64,000 nt of DNA from UBA1672 sp050633645 (GTDB lineage Bacteria; Pseudomonadota; Alphaproteobacteria; Micavibrionales; Micavibrionaceae): positions 339,904-403,903 of the forward strand of contig JBOEGX010000004.1 in the NCBI GenBank assembly GCA_050633645.1. The letters run 5' to 3'. A model generated the notes under the pieces. It was given only the letters and a program-made list of their open reading frames with translations, ran no database searches and was not told the origin of the DNA. Positions within the stretch are counted from its first letter, which is position 1. The number at the start of each line of letters is the position of its first letter. This document shows positions 26,110 through 36,280 of this stretch, one piece after another. The translations under genes and the position numbers were made by a program.

Positions 26110-27077
26110 TTTGTTATCACTCCCTCTGACCTGAAGCGTTCTATACTCGATAAAAGAAGATCATAAGTAACGTTTAGAATACCATCGCTAACTTTTTCTG
26201 GTGTAATTCTAGGGAACTCACTGCTTATTTCATAGTCTCTTATGCCATTGATTATGTAACTAAACTGCTCGTATTCTTTTAAATCCATATAACCAACCTG
26301 AAAAAGCTTATCTTCAAAACTCTCCCTTAAATCCAAGTCTGCAATAAGCGAATACAATTCTTGCACTTGTGCTCTTAATGATTTTCCCTCGTCCCCAACA
26401 TTATCTCTTACAACAGAGTAAACTCTCATAAATAAGCATCTATGGTCCGTAGAAAGCTGATTTTCGGATGAAATCCTAACTTTATTTTTATTTTTGTTAG
26501 TTATTGATTTTATTTCCACGACAGATGAAGAAAAAACAAAATCTTGGGATTCTTTATCTGGACCTTCCCAGCAGTTTAGAGCATCTCTCGATGAGAGCCC
26601 TTTATCAAGCATTAGGAACTTCAGAAATTCCAACTCACAAAAAAGCCCCTGAATTTCATTTCCTGACAGCAGTGATCTCCCACCCTTCTTGAGGAACTTG
26701 CTCCACCTCACCAATCTATTATGAATTATAGAGAATGCGTCATTAGTATTCTCATACTTCTTTGTACTATCCATCAAGTCATTACAAAGAGTATAAAAAA
26801 GATCGGCGTCAACATTGCTGCGCAAATCAAGAACCAAATAATTAGCAGGGCTTTTATCGAACCTCTTGAAATCAAGAGCTATTCCTTGAGTCCCAGGAAA
26901 TATTTTCTTAACAGATAAGTCTGGATCTATTTCTTTTATATCGAAAAGAAACATAAAATTTCCTAAATGGTTTTTAGCCCAGTAAAAGTCATGCGGATGA
27001 TCTGGCGCAGCACCCAGTTTACTTACATTACTAGCAGAAGGGGGCGTTATATCATCCCAAGGAATACGTTTATTCAT
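26106..27077 (-). CDS. DUF4420-type PD-(D/E)XK nuclease-like protein
   Basis: Protein of 323 aa. The opening W-x-x-I pattern and the later LSGNEIQGLFCELEFLKFLM and W(E)GPDKESQDFVFSSSVVEIKS segments match the DUF4420 group. The latter carries a D-x(n)-E-x-K nuclease motif (DF...VEIKS, about residue 190). It is thus the likely DNA-cutting subunit of the operon. It shares one base with the Z1 stop codon (TAATG). Confidence 0.82.
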   Translation of the reverse strand: MNKRIPWDDITPPSASNVSKLGAAPDHPHDFYWAKNHLGNFMFLFDIKEIDPDLSVKKIFPGTQGIALDFKRFDKSPANYLVLDLRSNVDADLFYTLCNDLMDSTKKYENTNDAFSIIHNRLVRWSKFLKKGGRSLLSGNEIQGLFCELEFLKFLMLDKGLSSRDALNCWEGPDKESQDFVFSSSVVEIKSITNKNKNKVRISSENQLSTDHRCLFMRVYSVVRDNVGDEGKSLRAQVQELYSLIADLDLRESFEDKLFQVGYMDLKEYEQFSYIINGIRDYEISSEFPRITPEKVSDGILNVTYDLLLSSIERFRSEGVITK

Positions 27078-29827
27078 TAAAAATCACCATCAGCGTCTTC
27101 GTAATCTAAAATTTCTTGCTTAGCCAAAATTTTATTTATCATGTAATTAACTGTTTTTCCCTTTCCTGTGAAAGGGAAAGCACATGCAAATGCAGGAATC
27201 CTATCGATAATAGCCTCTTTATCACCCCTTTTTTCAACAAGCCTTAGCATATGTATCATTAGTAAAGGCTTGCCTCTTGCATTCCGGTAATCCAATCTAC
27301 CTGCCGTTTTTTTCTTTCCGTCTTCTCTGCTGACTTGATCATCTAGATCTTTTCGCTGATCCTGAGAAAAACCGATACGTTCATCATTTAAAGTTGAAAA
27401 ATTCTGTTTATTACCTAAAAACCAACCAGGCTCGCCTTCGGGTACTTTGATACGCTCTCTTTCATCTATCCCCACAGTTCTTTCTTGAATGGCGACGCCA
27501 AAATCAGGATCAATATTGTGATCATCCCTAATTAATGAAACAAGAACTACATCCCATTTTGGAAGCTCTTGTGACATTACATTTGCATAGGCAATAAGAG
27601 TGTCTCTTTTATAATCGAGGTCTTCGTGAAACCTAAGGTCCATTAATAAATTTTCAATGTCCGCTAAAGGAACGTCTCTGTATATAATCCCATCGGCTAA
27701 CACTTCTGGCTTCACTGGGTTTTGAGGTTTGTTCGATATTGCATCAAGGTTTTCAACTACTGCCTTTATATTTGCATCGTTCTTAACGTCACTCTTAGGA
27801 AGAATATATGTATTTATGAATTTTCCATCATAACTGGTCAGTCGTGTTTTCTTTTCTGCCGTTCTCATTTTGTTCATAGCTGTAATCATCAAAGTATCCG
27901 GATGATCTCTTACCATCAATCCAAAATCTTTAGGGCTTTTACCCATGCGCTTCATTCGTTTTAAGCGATCCCGTAATTCTTCTGTTGCCTCTGCTATATG
28001 CCCATACCAAGAAATAGAATCATCAGAAAGCCATACCCTGCATAGGTCATCATAGTTATCTCTGTAGCCGAACCATCTTCCCATCTGCATCAGCGTGTCG
28101 TACATTTTTGTATTTCTATACATATAGCTTATAACCAATCCCTCGATGGTTAATCCACGTGACAAACCGAGCCCTCCTATCGCAATAGCTGTGAGCGTTT
28201 CACCAGCCTGATCAGCACTACTAAAATCAAGCTTTTCCTCTGATTTGCTGTTTATCAGAAACACTTCTGCATCGCCTAAGACATTTCCAATTTCATTCTG
28301 GATATCGATCCAAGAAAATTCAGAATCAGCAGCATATTCTCTTTCATAGCTTTTCTTTAAATTTAGAACAGCTTGATTTCTAAGAGCTTCTTTCTCTGGC
28401 TTCATGCAGTTATATTTGACTTCACGGCGCATAGTATCAACGTAATGTAATAACTGGGCCTTAATCTGCCTTTGTGTGTCCACGAATCTGGAAGCGTTGA
28501 TCATCATGGAACAATGTTTATTTCTTTGTCCACGCAAGTTTCGTATTGCTCTTGCCAGTAAAAACACATTTATTGCCTCCTTCATAGACTCAGGCAGAGA
28601 AATTTGGTCTCCATTTTTATGAGAAAATGGCAGCACATCTTCTGCATCCCGAATAGGCCTTACATAAGTATAATTCTCACCTTCATCATAGAAATTTGAT
28701 GAAGGATTATTATTTTGCTCAGCGACAAGCCCGCTAATATGAAAGACTTTTTTGGGTCCGAAGTAATTACTTGGGGCATCAAGTGCATAGATAAAGTCTC
28801 GTGGGAACAAATCATCCTCAAGCATTTCATCCTCTGTTTCAGGATCTATAAAAATATTTGCAAAAGGGGTTGCCGTATAGCCTATGTAACACTTCTTTTT
28901 AAAAAGGCTAAGTATTTCGCGTATCCGTTGATTAGTTTTCGTCGGATCAAGCTCTTCTTTATTTGTATTAATTGATGCATGATCTGCTTCATCGTCAATC
29001 ATAAGCATCGGAATATTCGAAATCTTTGCCATTCCGGGCCGTGTATTAAGCTCCCTTAACCAATCATGAAGTCTTTTCAAGGTGCTTACATTTTTCTTTA
29101 TAACCAGCACGATAGGGCAATTAAACGCTCCCAAATCAGCACCCAATTGATCAGCCACTTTTTTATTAAAATCCATTTCACGGGTAGTTAGTATTATTGG
29201 ATTTTGTCTATTTCTATTAAGGTTTCCAACGCCAACCGAAGACCAACCACCATGAGTTCTAGTTCTACCAACAAAGCCCTCTTCTATACGCTCTTGAGTT
29301 TGAGATCTGAGGTTGTTATGAATGCCCGCAATTACAACAATAAACTTATAACCAGCATCAGCGGCTTTACTAACAAGGCCTGTATAATTGGCAGTCTTCC
29401 CAGACTGCACATGTCCCAAAACAAGGCCCCTCCTGCTCCATTCCCCTTCTCGCAAAGGGTCATCCATTAACCCTAAGATTTTATCTGTTACATCATTAAG
29501 CGTAGGTATTTGAATTGATGGAAAACCTTCATTCAACAGATGACCTTTATAATCGTCCCAATATAAACGTTTTTCGTCATCGATTCTGTCTATCCAACTT
29601 TCATCATGACTATCTTTCTGATCACTTAGAGACTCGCCAACGCCCATAGTATGAACTAGCTTGGCTTCCACCATTTTTATAACCTGAGTAATTATTGCAC
29701 TGTCATCACAACCAAGAATTTTTGCATATTCTCTTGTTTTATTGGCTATATCCTCACCGGTTATAATATCAGTCCCTTCAAGGTCCATTTGCACAAAAGT
29801 GCTAAGCTTATTCTCTATCTTCTGCAT
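27077..29827 (-). CDS. Z1-domain superfamily II helicase/ATPase
   Basis: Protein of 916 aa. Walker A HVQSGKT (139-145) with the GLVLGHVQSGKTANYTGL context and Walker B DDEADH (278-283) are those of the Z1 family, which is predicted to act as the motor in MORC-associated restriction-like systems. The helicase C-terminal part follows (GLGLSRGLTIEGLVISYMYR, GRWFGYR). The gene overlaps the MORC-like gene by 20 bases. Confidence 0.9.
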   Translation of the reverse strand: MQKIENKLSTFVQMDLEGTDIITGEDIANKTREYAKILGCDDSAIITQVIKMVEAKLVHTMGVGESLSDQKDSHDESWIDRIDDEKRLYWDDYKGHLLNEGFPSIQIPTLNDVTDKILGLMDDPLREGEWSRRGLVLGHVQSGKTANYTGLVSKAADAGYKFIVVIAGIHNNLRSQTQERIEEGFVGRTRTHGGWSSVGVGNLNRNRQNPIILTTREMDFNKKVADQLGADLGAFNCPIVLVIKKNVSTLKRLHDWLRELNTRPGMAKISNIPMLMIDDEADHASINTNKEELDPTKTNQRIREILSLFKKKCYIGYTATPFANIFIDPETEDEMLEDDLFPRDFIYALDAPSNYFGPKKVFHISGLVAEQNNNPSSNFYDEGENYTYVRPIRDAEDVLPFSHKNGDQISLPESMKEAINVFLLARAIRNLRGQRNKHCSMMINASRFVDTQRQIKAQLLHYVDTMRREVKYNCMKPEKEALRNQAVLNLKKSYEREYAADSEFSWIDIQNEIGNVLGDAEVFLINSKSEEKLDFSSADQAGETLTAIAIGGLGLSRGLTIEGLVISYMYRNTKMYDTLMQMGRWFGYRDNYDDLCRVWLSDDSISWYGHIAEATEELRDRLKRMKRMGKSPKDFGLMVRDHPDTLMITAMNKMRTAEKKTRLTSYDGKFINTYILPKSDVKNDANIKAVVENLDAISNKPQNPVKPEVLADGIIYRDVPLADIENLLMDLRFHEDLDYKRDTLIAYANVMSQELPKWDVVLVSLIRDDHNIDPDFGVAIQERTVGIDERERIKVPEGEPGWFLGNKQNFSTLNDERIGFSQDQRKDLDDQVSREDGKKKTAGRLDYRNARGKPLLMIHMLRLVEKRGDKEAIIDRIPAFACAFPFTGKGKTVNYMINKILAKQEILDYEDADGDF

Positions 29828-31316
29828 CGAAGTTCTCCGAAATAAATTTTAAAACTATATCTTCATTTTCACAAAACCTCTTTTGTGAAAAAACAAATGA
29901 CTCAAAAACCTCTCTGTCAATTCCATCCGGACCATCCATGATTTTCAACATCGACTTCAGACGATACAAAAGATCTTCCTCACCTGATAACAAACTCTTT
30001 TCTATTTCCTTAGGGCTTGATGAATAGTCAGAATATATCATTTCTATAGGTAACGAACCTTCAATATGAGTAAGAATTTCCTTGAACGTATTATCATTGT
30101 TCTCTTCAAGACCATTTCTATACTCTTTGAACAAAGGGTGCTCACGATCAATTGAGTATTTTATCCCATCATGCTCTGCAGTTCTTTCCCAAAGAGGCTT
30201 TGTATTTCCATCATATAGCTTTTTACCTCTACCCTTAAAAACTCTAGCACTTGTTTCACTAACCCTAGGAACAATCCTCTTTATTGCTTGCTTAACTTGA
30301 AAAGGCGGGTGCGCCCTCGCTTTCTTAATATCTATTGTCCACGCCTCATCAAGAGAATTTGAAAAATCTACTTTAATTCTGGCTAACTTTGTTGCTTCGC
30401 TTTTTGGTATGATCCTGAACCAGTTGCCCCAAGACATAAGACGCCCGTTTCTATATACATACACCCCCTGATTGCTGACGAAATCGCTTCTAGTTTTATA
30501 AAATCTATGTTCAGCAGGGCTGAGCTTACTATGGTGGGGTAAAATATACGGTGTTATTTTAATTTCTTGTCCGTGAATCCTGACAATCTCTTCCGGCAAT
30601 ATCTGAGTAGCTCTATTCTTTAGACAAAATGGGTCAAATGCCGTGACCTTCATGCCATTAATAAATATACCAAGTTTCTTATTGTTATATTCGCCTGAAA
30701 TATATCTATGAAATACCAAAGCTAAATGCTGCTCTACATTTTCTATTTTTTCATAGCAAATATCTTTAATAGGGGTGTTCGGGTCTCCTTCTAATAACCT
30801 GTCAAGCACCTCCCAGACAACCATTGTGCCTCCTGTATCATGAAGGTGATCCACATATGGTGATGCACTAATATCTGCATCTTCCATTTCAAGTAACGTC
30901 CACGATTCCGTCTTTGCTATGTGATCAAGATCCCAAATTACTCCACTTATTTCTCCATTTTTTCTGCTTATAACAGTTAATTTTCTACATTGAGAAAACG
31001 AAGCAGTCTTCATACCTAGGCCGAATCGACCCAGATCATGCTTCTCTCTTTTATCTCTAGGGTTAATGCAGCCGTGCTGCATGGCAAGAGCCAGCTCATC
31101 ACCACCCATGCCTTCACCATTATCGATTATCGCCAACGATGGTGCTCCGCCTTCAAAGTTAAACACAATGTCAACTCGTTCAGCCTTGGCCGCAAGGCTA
31201 TTATCAATAATATCAGCCACAGCTGTTTCCAGAGAGTACCCTATATCTCTCATTGTCTCTGTAAGAGATGGTGCATACGGTGGTAGCTCTTTTGATTTCA
31301 TATTATTTACAATCAT
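29808..31316 (-). CDS. MORC/MutL-like GHKL ATPase
   Basis: Protein of 502 aa with an N-terminal GHKL ATP-binding fold: ADIIDNSLAA (34-43), IIDNGEGM (63-70) and GRFGLGMKTAS (96-106). A transducer-like domain follows. Such ATPases are thought to clamp on DNA and were linked to Z1 helicases, DUF4420 nucleases and methyltransferases by comparative genomics. ATG 31316 has a TATAAT just upstream and no ribosome site, and ATG 31301 is an alternative, so the start is unsure. Confidence 0.9.
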   Translation of the reverse strand: MIVNNMKSKELPPYAPSLTETMRDIGYSLETAVADIIDNSLAAKAERVDIVFNFEGGAPSLAIIDNGEGMGGDELALAMQHGCINPRDKREKHDLGRFGLGMKTASFSQCRKLTVISRKNGEISGVIWDLDHIAKTESWTLLEMEDADISASPYVDHLHDTGGTMVVWEVLDRLLEGDPNTPIKDICYEKIENVEQHLALVFHRYISGEYNNKKLGIFINGMKVTAFDPFCLKNRATQILPEEIVRIHGQEIKITPYILPHHSKLSPAEHRFYKTRSDFVSNQGVYVYRNGRLMSWGNWFRIIPKSEATKLARIKVDFSNSLDEAWTIDIKKARAHPPFQVKQAIKRIVPRVSETSARVFKGRGKKLYDGNTKPLWERTAEHDGIKYSIDREHPLFKEYRNGLEENNDNTFKEILTHIEGSLPIEMIYSDYSSSPKEIEKSLLSGEEDLLYRLKSMLKIMDGPDGIDREVFESFVFSQKRFCENEDIVLKFISENFDAEDRE

Positions 31317-31406
31317 CTAAATTATACATAAAAAATTATTCGTCTAATTTCAGTAGCTTATAATTTATCACATGCACACACTATAAAATCAATGTCGCCA
31401 CATTGG

Positions 31407-32885
31407 CTATTTGTTGATTTTTGTAACCCCGTTACACTCAACATCTAAAAGCTTATATACGATTTCAGCTATTTGTTTTGCTAGCAAAGGTGGAACAGCA
31501 TTACCAACTTGATGATATTGCGCAGTTCGCGGGCCTTCAAATTTATAGTTATCAGGAAATGTTTGTAGGCGAGCAGCTTCACGCACAGTTAAACTCCGAC
31601 ACTGCATCGGATCATAATGAATAAAATAATGACCATCTTTCGAAATATGTGAAGTTATTGTTGTGGCAGGCTTAAAGTCCATTTGAACTTTAAATCTATC
31701 ACTAAAAAGAGATTTACTTCTAATTGCTTGTTTAACATTTTTATGTTGAGGCAATAATTCCAATGGTAGCTTGTCTAGTCTAGGAGAAACCCTTTCTTTA
31801 GAAGCATACGTCGCTATGTAATAATATCTATGTAAGTCGGAGGACATGTGCCCTCTTGTTTCATGATTAACGACGCCCTTTATCTTGGAGTCATAAAACC
31901 ATTCTTTATAAAAGCAAGGATTAGCATTCTGGGATATAAATTCAGCACCTCGAGACAAATTAGGATACACATCTGCTCTGTTATTAAATTTACGGATTTC
32001 TGCTACCCAATTACAATAACTATCTTCTAGCTTGGAGAGTCCCGACCGGAGTTTTGGCAAGTCTCCGATAGCATCTTTTACAGAAACTTTTTCTTCAACC
32101 TTCCTGAGGGGGCTTGGGACACTCTTAATATCGTTTCTTATTCCTAATAATATTACTCTATGCCTAGCCTGCGGTATTCCATAGTCTTCTGCTTTTATTA
32201 TAAAATCTTTTTTATTTAAATCCTCTGGCATCTTATCCGTAACCAAAGAAAATATAGTATACGTTTCATTCTCTTTCGAATTACCTTTTTGAGGAATCCT
32301 TAAGTCCTCTAAAATTTTATCAAAGATAAATTCGCCATCCAGTTTCGAGGAAAGTATCCCTTTAACATTTTCCATTACAAATACAGCAGGCTTAAACTCT
32401 GCAATAATTTTAAGATACTCTCGATAAAGTGTATGGCGAGGATCATCCTCAAAGTTTTCTTTTTTATTCATAGCGGATCTGCCCGCAAGTGAATATGCTT
32501 GACAAGGAGGGCCACCAATTAATATGCATTCTTCTTCAGCAGTAAGGCACGATTTTATTTTTTCTACTACTGTTTCATGAGGGAATTCAGGGCTTCCCAA
32601 CTCCGCTAGCCAAGCTTCATCATATGCGGCTTGTGCTTCATCAGGATAAAGGTTTAAAAGTTCTTCACGACATATTTTATTTTGCAAATATTGATAGTAT
32701 TCTTTTGGAACGTCTCTGAACTGACGAAAAAAACTCCTTAAAGTAAGTGTTTTATGAGCAAAAGCATCCTTTTCTATAGAAACGGCAATTTTAAATGGTT
32801 TAACGCCATTCTTTGAATATGCTGAAAAACCTTCTCCCAGCCCCCCTGGACCAGCAAATAAATCTATAATCTTAAATTTTTTCAA
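31407..32885 (-). CDS. DNA (cytosine-5) methyltransferase
   Basis: Protein of 492 aa with all key C5-methylase motifs: motif I IDLFAGPGGLGEGF (7-20), motif IV GGPPCQAYSLAGRS with catalytic Cys128, motif VI VMENVKGI, motif VIII QARHRVILLG and motif X GNAVPPLLAKQIA. It probably marks self DNA for the operon that follows 90 bases downstream. The start is TTG 32885 with AAGG upstream. The target sequence cannot be read from the protein. Confidence 0.93.
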   Translation of the reverse strand: MKKFKIIDLFAGPGGLGEGFSAYSKNGVKPFKIAVSIEKDAFAHKTLTLRSFFRQFRDVPKEYYQYLQNKICREELLNLYPDEAQAAYDEAWLAELGSPEFPHETVVEKIKSCLTAEEECILIGGPPCQAYSLAGRSAMNKKENFEDDPRHTLYREYLKIIAEFKPAVFVMENVKGILSSKLDGEFIFDKILEDLRIPQKGNSKENETYTIFSLVTDKMPEDLNKKDFIIKAEDYGIPQARHRVILLGIRNDIKSVPSPLRKVEEKVSVKDAIGDLPKLRSGLSKLEDSYCNWVAEIRKFNNRADVYPNLSRGAEFISQNANPCFYKEWFYDSKIKGVVNHETRGHMSSDLHRYYYIATYASKERVSPRLDKLPLELLPQHKNVKQAIRSKSLFSDRFKVQMDFKPATTITSHISKDGHYFIHYDPMQCRSLTVREAARLQTFPDNYKFEGPRTAQYHQVGNAVPPLLAKQIAEIVYKLLDVECNGVTKINK

Positions 32886-32954
32886 CTATTTAACCTTAGT
32901 TTCTATATTAAAAATCAGGAAGTTAGCAGATTGTATGTTATCAGCCAAGACCCA

Positions 32955-34157
32955 TCAGAATACGTCCTTCATATGCTTATCTACAATCTTCGTAATTTCT
33001 GATGGCATATCATAATGCGCTTTATTTTGAGACCATGCAGAGCGTGTAAGCTCGATTGTCTCTTTAACTGTATCAGTTACAACTTTTTTGGGAACGCCTG
33101 CTTTTTCAGCCATTTTCTCAAATAAAGCAATGTCACAAAGATGCATATCACTTACCTTAAGAATGTTTAGGGCTAGCGTATCATTAGGAATATAAGGCAC
33201 AGTTGAAACCATGTCGTACGCAGGAGAGAGCTCTGGCGTACGAGCATCCTTGTAAATGAATGACCAGTTTTTTAGGTGCATATCTCCGTTGCCTGTTAAA
33301 ACTGTGAAAGCCAATCTCTTTATAAAGTCTCGCAGCCCATCCTCACCATTGAGAGTCCAAATCATTTGAGTAATGTTTCTAAAGTTCACACCTTCGTATT
33401 TATTATTAGGCAACACATCAAACACCTGAGCAAAATCTTCTATATGTGTTCGGCTTCCATTATCACCACGATCAAATCGCTTCACCGCCAGAGCATTCAA
33501 ACCTCTCAGCTTCCCAAATGTAGGCAAGCCGCTAATGTCTGTTAGAGGAACGAGTTTGATTTCAGGAATTGGAATGCCAATTTCTCCGGCCATGTGCATC
33601 ATGGCATATTCATTCTCCGGCACATTGTCATGATCAGCAGCAGGAAGCTTGATAATCCAATCTCCGCCCATGCCGCTTGCAGGAATCGTAAGCCCGCCGC
33701 TTCGCTCCATCAAACCTGAAAATTTGAGCTGTACGCCAGCCAATGAAAACCTAAGCGGAACTTGAGTATCACCTTGCCCCTCCGCAACCTCGACATCGGT
33801 TTCGTCGCCAGAATATTCTTTTGATGGCCTGATAATGACTGCACCTGGCAAATCTTCACCAAGTAATTTCAACATTTTAAATTCTTGACTAGGCTTTATT
33901 TCACCACGTTCGGCTAGATAATTGCGCAACGGCCCTTCCGGTAATAGGTTCGAAAAGAATGGGGGGGCATTCACATTATAGGCTTTAGGATCGAGCAGTA
34001 ACTCACCCGTCTCGGAATAATAAGACTGACTTAAGACAGGGCGATTTTCTTCGTAGAAATAAGCATTATCAAAAGAGAATACCATCTGCCCACCGGGCAA
34101 CTGTGTTAAAGCCCCAACCAATGTATCATTTAACAAAACATCAAGAACAACAGTCAT
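32955..34157 (-). CDS. hipA: HipA-type serine/threonine kinase toxin
   Basis: Kinase of 400 aa that in the family phosphorylates an aminoacyl-tRNA synthetase and induces dormancy. The N-terminal couple domain begins VLLNDTLVGALTQLPGG. The kinase part has AGVQLKFSGL, IIKLPAADHDNVPENEYAMM, the catalytic-loop TGNGDMHLKNWSF and the metal aspartate in AYDMVST. hipB lies upstream and overlaps by four bases (ATGA). Confidence 0.93.
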   Translation of the reverse strand: MTVVLDVLLNDTLVGALTQLPGGQMVFSFDNAYFYEENRPVLSQSYYSETGELLLDPKAYNVNAPPFFSNLLPEGPLRNYLAERGEIKPSQEFKMLKLLGEDLPGAVIIRPSKEYSGDETDVEVAEGQGDTQVPLRFSLAGVQLKFSGLMERSGGLTIPASGMGGDWIIKLPAADHDNVPENEYAMMHMAGEIGIPIPEIKLVPLTDISGLPTFGKLRGLNALAVKRFDRGDNGSRTHIEDFAQVFDVLPNNKYEGVNFRNITQMIWTLNGEDGLRDFIKRLAFTVLTGNGDMHLKNWSFIYKDARTPELSPAYDMVSTVPYIPNDTLALNILKVSDMHLCDIALFEKMAEKAGVPKKVVTDTVKETIELTRSAWSQNKAHYDMPSEITKIVDKHMKDVF

Positions 34158-34447
34158 GATAACTCCTCATCTTCAGTATTGGCTCGCCAAGCAGGTCTTT
34201 TGCCCGCATCAGAACGATCAGATGTAATGGCGCGGACAGCCGGTATCATCGGGCGCGGAATAAGCATCGGCTCAAGATCAAGAAGGCGTGCTATTTCAAG
34301 TAAACTGGATAGGCGGACATCAATTTTGCCCGCCTCAATTTGTGAGATATGACTTTGAGGCAAGCCAATTTTAGCGCCCAGCTCCCCTTGCGTAAGCCCT
34401 TTTGCTTTTCGTGCCTCTTGTAATTTTTTTGCAAAATCATCAATCAT
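34154..34447 (-). CDS. hipB: HipB-type XRE antitoxin and repressor
   Basis: Protein of 97 aa with an XRE helix-turn-helix (ARKAKGLTQGELGAKIGLPQ then SHISQIEAGKIDVRLSSLLE, about 11-50). It should neutralise HipA and repress the shared promoter through the two palindromes upstream. Confidence 0.9.
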   Translation of the reverse strand: MIDDFAKKLQEARKAKGLTQGELGAKIGLPQSHISQIEAGKIDVRLSSLLEIARLLDLEPMLIPRPMIPAVRAITSDRSDAGKRPAWRANTEDEELS

Positions 34448-34450
34448 TTT

Positions 34451-34497
34451 TATATGCTATCACATATAATATAAAAATTAAATATGTCATTACATAT
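34451..34497. promoter_or_regulatory. two palindromic operators between hipB and mobC
   Basis: TATATG-ctatca-CATATA (34451-34468) and ATATGT-catt-ACATAT (34482-34497) have centres 30 bp apart, about three helical turns, so two HipB dimers could bind the same face. The site lies between divergent hipB and mobC promoters and may control both. Confidence 0.7.
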
Positions 34498-34556
34498 ATT
34501 TTATAATTTAAGCCACTTCGCCCAAACCTTCTACATTTCCAGCTTATTCTATTCTC

Positions 34557-34955
34557 ATGAGCGATAAGATACCAAACAAGCCATCACCATTTTGCTTGCG
34601 CCTTTCGAAAGAGGAGCGTGAAAGACTTGAGTATGATGCGGGTGATATGCCGCTTGGCACTTATATTCGCTCCCGGCTTTTTGATGAGCCAACACCGCGT
34701 AAACGTCGAATGAAACGCCCAGTTAAAGATCATGAAATCTTGGCCGAGCTCATTACAAAATTAGGCGCATCACGCATCGCCAATAATCTAAACCAACTTG
34801 CGCGGGCTGCTAATTCCGGTTCTCTGCTTCTTATGCCGGAAATAGAAGAAGATTTGAGGCAGGCGTTTTCTGATATCGCATGGATGCGAAAAGCGCTCAT
34901 TAAGGGGCTCGGCCTGTATCATAGTGAGGGTGAAGGCAATGATCCTCGAAGGTAA
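34557..34955 (+). CDS. mobC: MobC-like relaxosome accessory protein
   Basis: Protein of 132 aa. The FCLRLSKEERERLEYDA start is a ribbon-helix-helix-like DNA-binding segment. MPLGTYIRSRLFDE and GASRIANNLNQLARAANSG are typical of MobC proteins that help the relaxase open the transfer origin. The relaxase overlaps by 17 bases. Confidence 0.85.
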   Translation: MSDKIPNKPSPFCLRLSKEERERLEYDAGDMPLGTYIRSRLFDEPTPRKRRMKRPVKDHEILAELITKLGASRIANNLNQLARAANSGSLLLMPEIEEDLRQAFSDIAWMRKALIKGLGLYHSEGEGNDPRR

Positions 34956-36201
34956 TCAACGAGCAGGAGCGGCAAAGATGGCACGACACCTCATGAATTT
35001 AGAGGAAAATGATCATGTCGAAATCCATGAGATATCGGGCTTTCTTTCAACGGATATACATGAAGCGTTCCATGAAATGGAAGCCTCTGCCAGAGGAACA
35101 AAATGCTCGCAATTCATGTTTTCAGTTTCCCTCAATCCTCCTCATAAAGAAAATGTCCCGATTGAGTATTTTGAACAAGCTCTCGATGACATTGAGCAAA
35201 GGCTCGGTTTAGAAAACCAGCCGCGCATTTTCGTATTCCATGAAAAAGAAGGTCGACGGCATGCGCATTGCGTTTGGTCACGCATTGATGCTGATAGCAT
35301 GACTGCGATCAATCTCCCGTTCTATAAGCAAAAACTTAATGACATTTCAAAAGAAACGTATCTGAAGTATGACTGGGACATTCCGAAAGGGTTTTTGGAT
35401 AAAGCCTATGCAAATCCGTTAAATTTTACGCGTCAGGAATGGGAACAGGCAAAACGAGCACAAGAAGGTCCGCGCCTTCTGAAAGCACTTTTCAAAAATT
35501 CTTGGGAAACATCAGACAACCAAGCCGCTTATAAAAATGCGTTGCGTGAACATGGTTTTTGGCTGGCGCGTGGAGATCGTCGTGGTTATGTCGCGATTGA
35601 TTATAAGGGCGAGATTTATTCACTCTCCAGATGGTCTGAGGTCAAAACCAAAGAGCTGAAACAAAAACTCGGTAATCCAAAAGATTTACCTTCAATAGAA
35701 GAAGTGCAAGACCAAATCGCGCAAAAGATGACGCCGCAGATAGAGCAATATATTGCCGATACAAAAAGCAATATCGAAAAAGATCGTCATCCCTTACAGC
35801 AAGCAATTAAGTCTTTGAAAGAACGCCACAGAAACGAACGGCAAGCATTAAGCTCACAGCAGACAGAGCGTTGGACACAAGAAGAAAAGCAACGTTATGA
35901 GCGCTTGCCGCGTGGCGTTGCAGGATTTTGGCATAGGATTACAGGTAAATATCAAAAAGTAAGAAGACTGAACGAATTGGAAACGATCAGATGTGAACGA
36001 CGTGACCGAAATGAAAAACAGACTTTTATTGAAAATCAGCTTGAGCAGAGAAACAAGCTACAAACACATGTTCAAACCAAGCGCGAAAACTATCATGATC
36101 GTTTGCGAGAATTGAGGAAAGACATTTCCTTATATCGCGACATGCAGGACTTCTCCGACCGCACTCAAAAGCATCAGCAGGGATATTCGCAAGAAATATA
36201 A
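34939..36201 (+). CDS. relaxase/mobilization nuclease, MobA/VirD2-like
   Basis: Protein of 420 aa from ATG 34939 (GAAGG upstream; earlier GTG codons at 34924 are less likely). The N-terminal nuclease domain carries the metal-binding histidines in FHEKEGRRHAHCVWSRID (about 100-117), preceded by QFMFSVSLNPP and a glutamate-rich patch. The C-terminal half is a long charged coiled coil (residues 255-415). It nicks the transfer origin for conjugal transfer of the island. No separate TraI helicase part is present. Confidence 0.87.
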   Translation: MILEGNQRAGAAKMARHLMNLEENDHVEIHEISGFLSTDIHEAFHEMEASARGTKCSQFMFSVSLNPPHKENVPIEYFEQALDDIEQRLGLENQPRIFVFHEKEGRRHAHCVWSRIDADSMTAINLPFYKQKLNDISKETYLKYDWDIPKGFLDKAYANPLNFTRQEWEQAKRAQEGPRLLKALFKNSWETSDNQAAYKNALREHGFWLARGDRRGYVAIDYKGEIYSLSRWSEVKTKELKQKLGNPKDLPSIEEVQDQIAQKMTPQIEQYIADTKSNIEKDRHPLQQAIKSLKERHRNERQALSSQQTERWTQEEKQRYERLPRGVAGFWHRITGKYQKVRRLNELETIRCERRDRNEKQTFIENQLEQRNKLQTHVQTKRENYHDRLRELRKDISLYRDMQDFSDRTQKHQQGYSQEI

Positions 36202-36280
36202 GCTTCATAAATTTTGCAATCGAGGATTCCAAAGGGCTATGAAATGCTCTTTGGTCTTGATGAAATCATCATGGGGTTTT

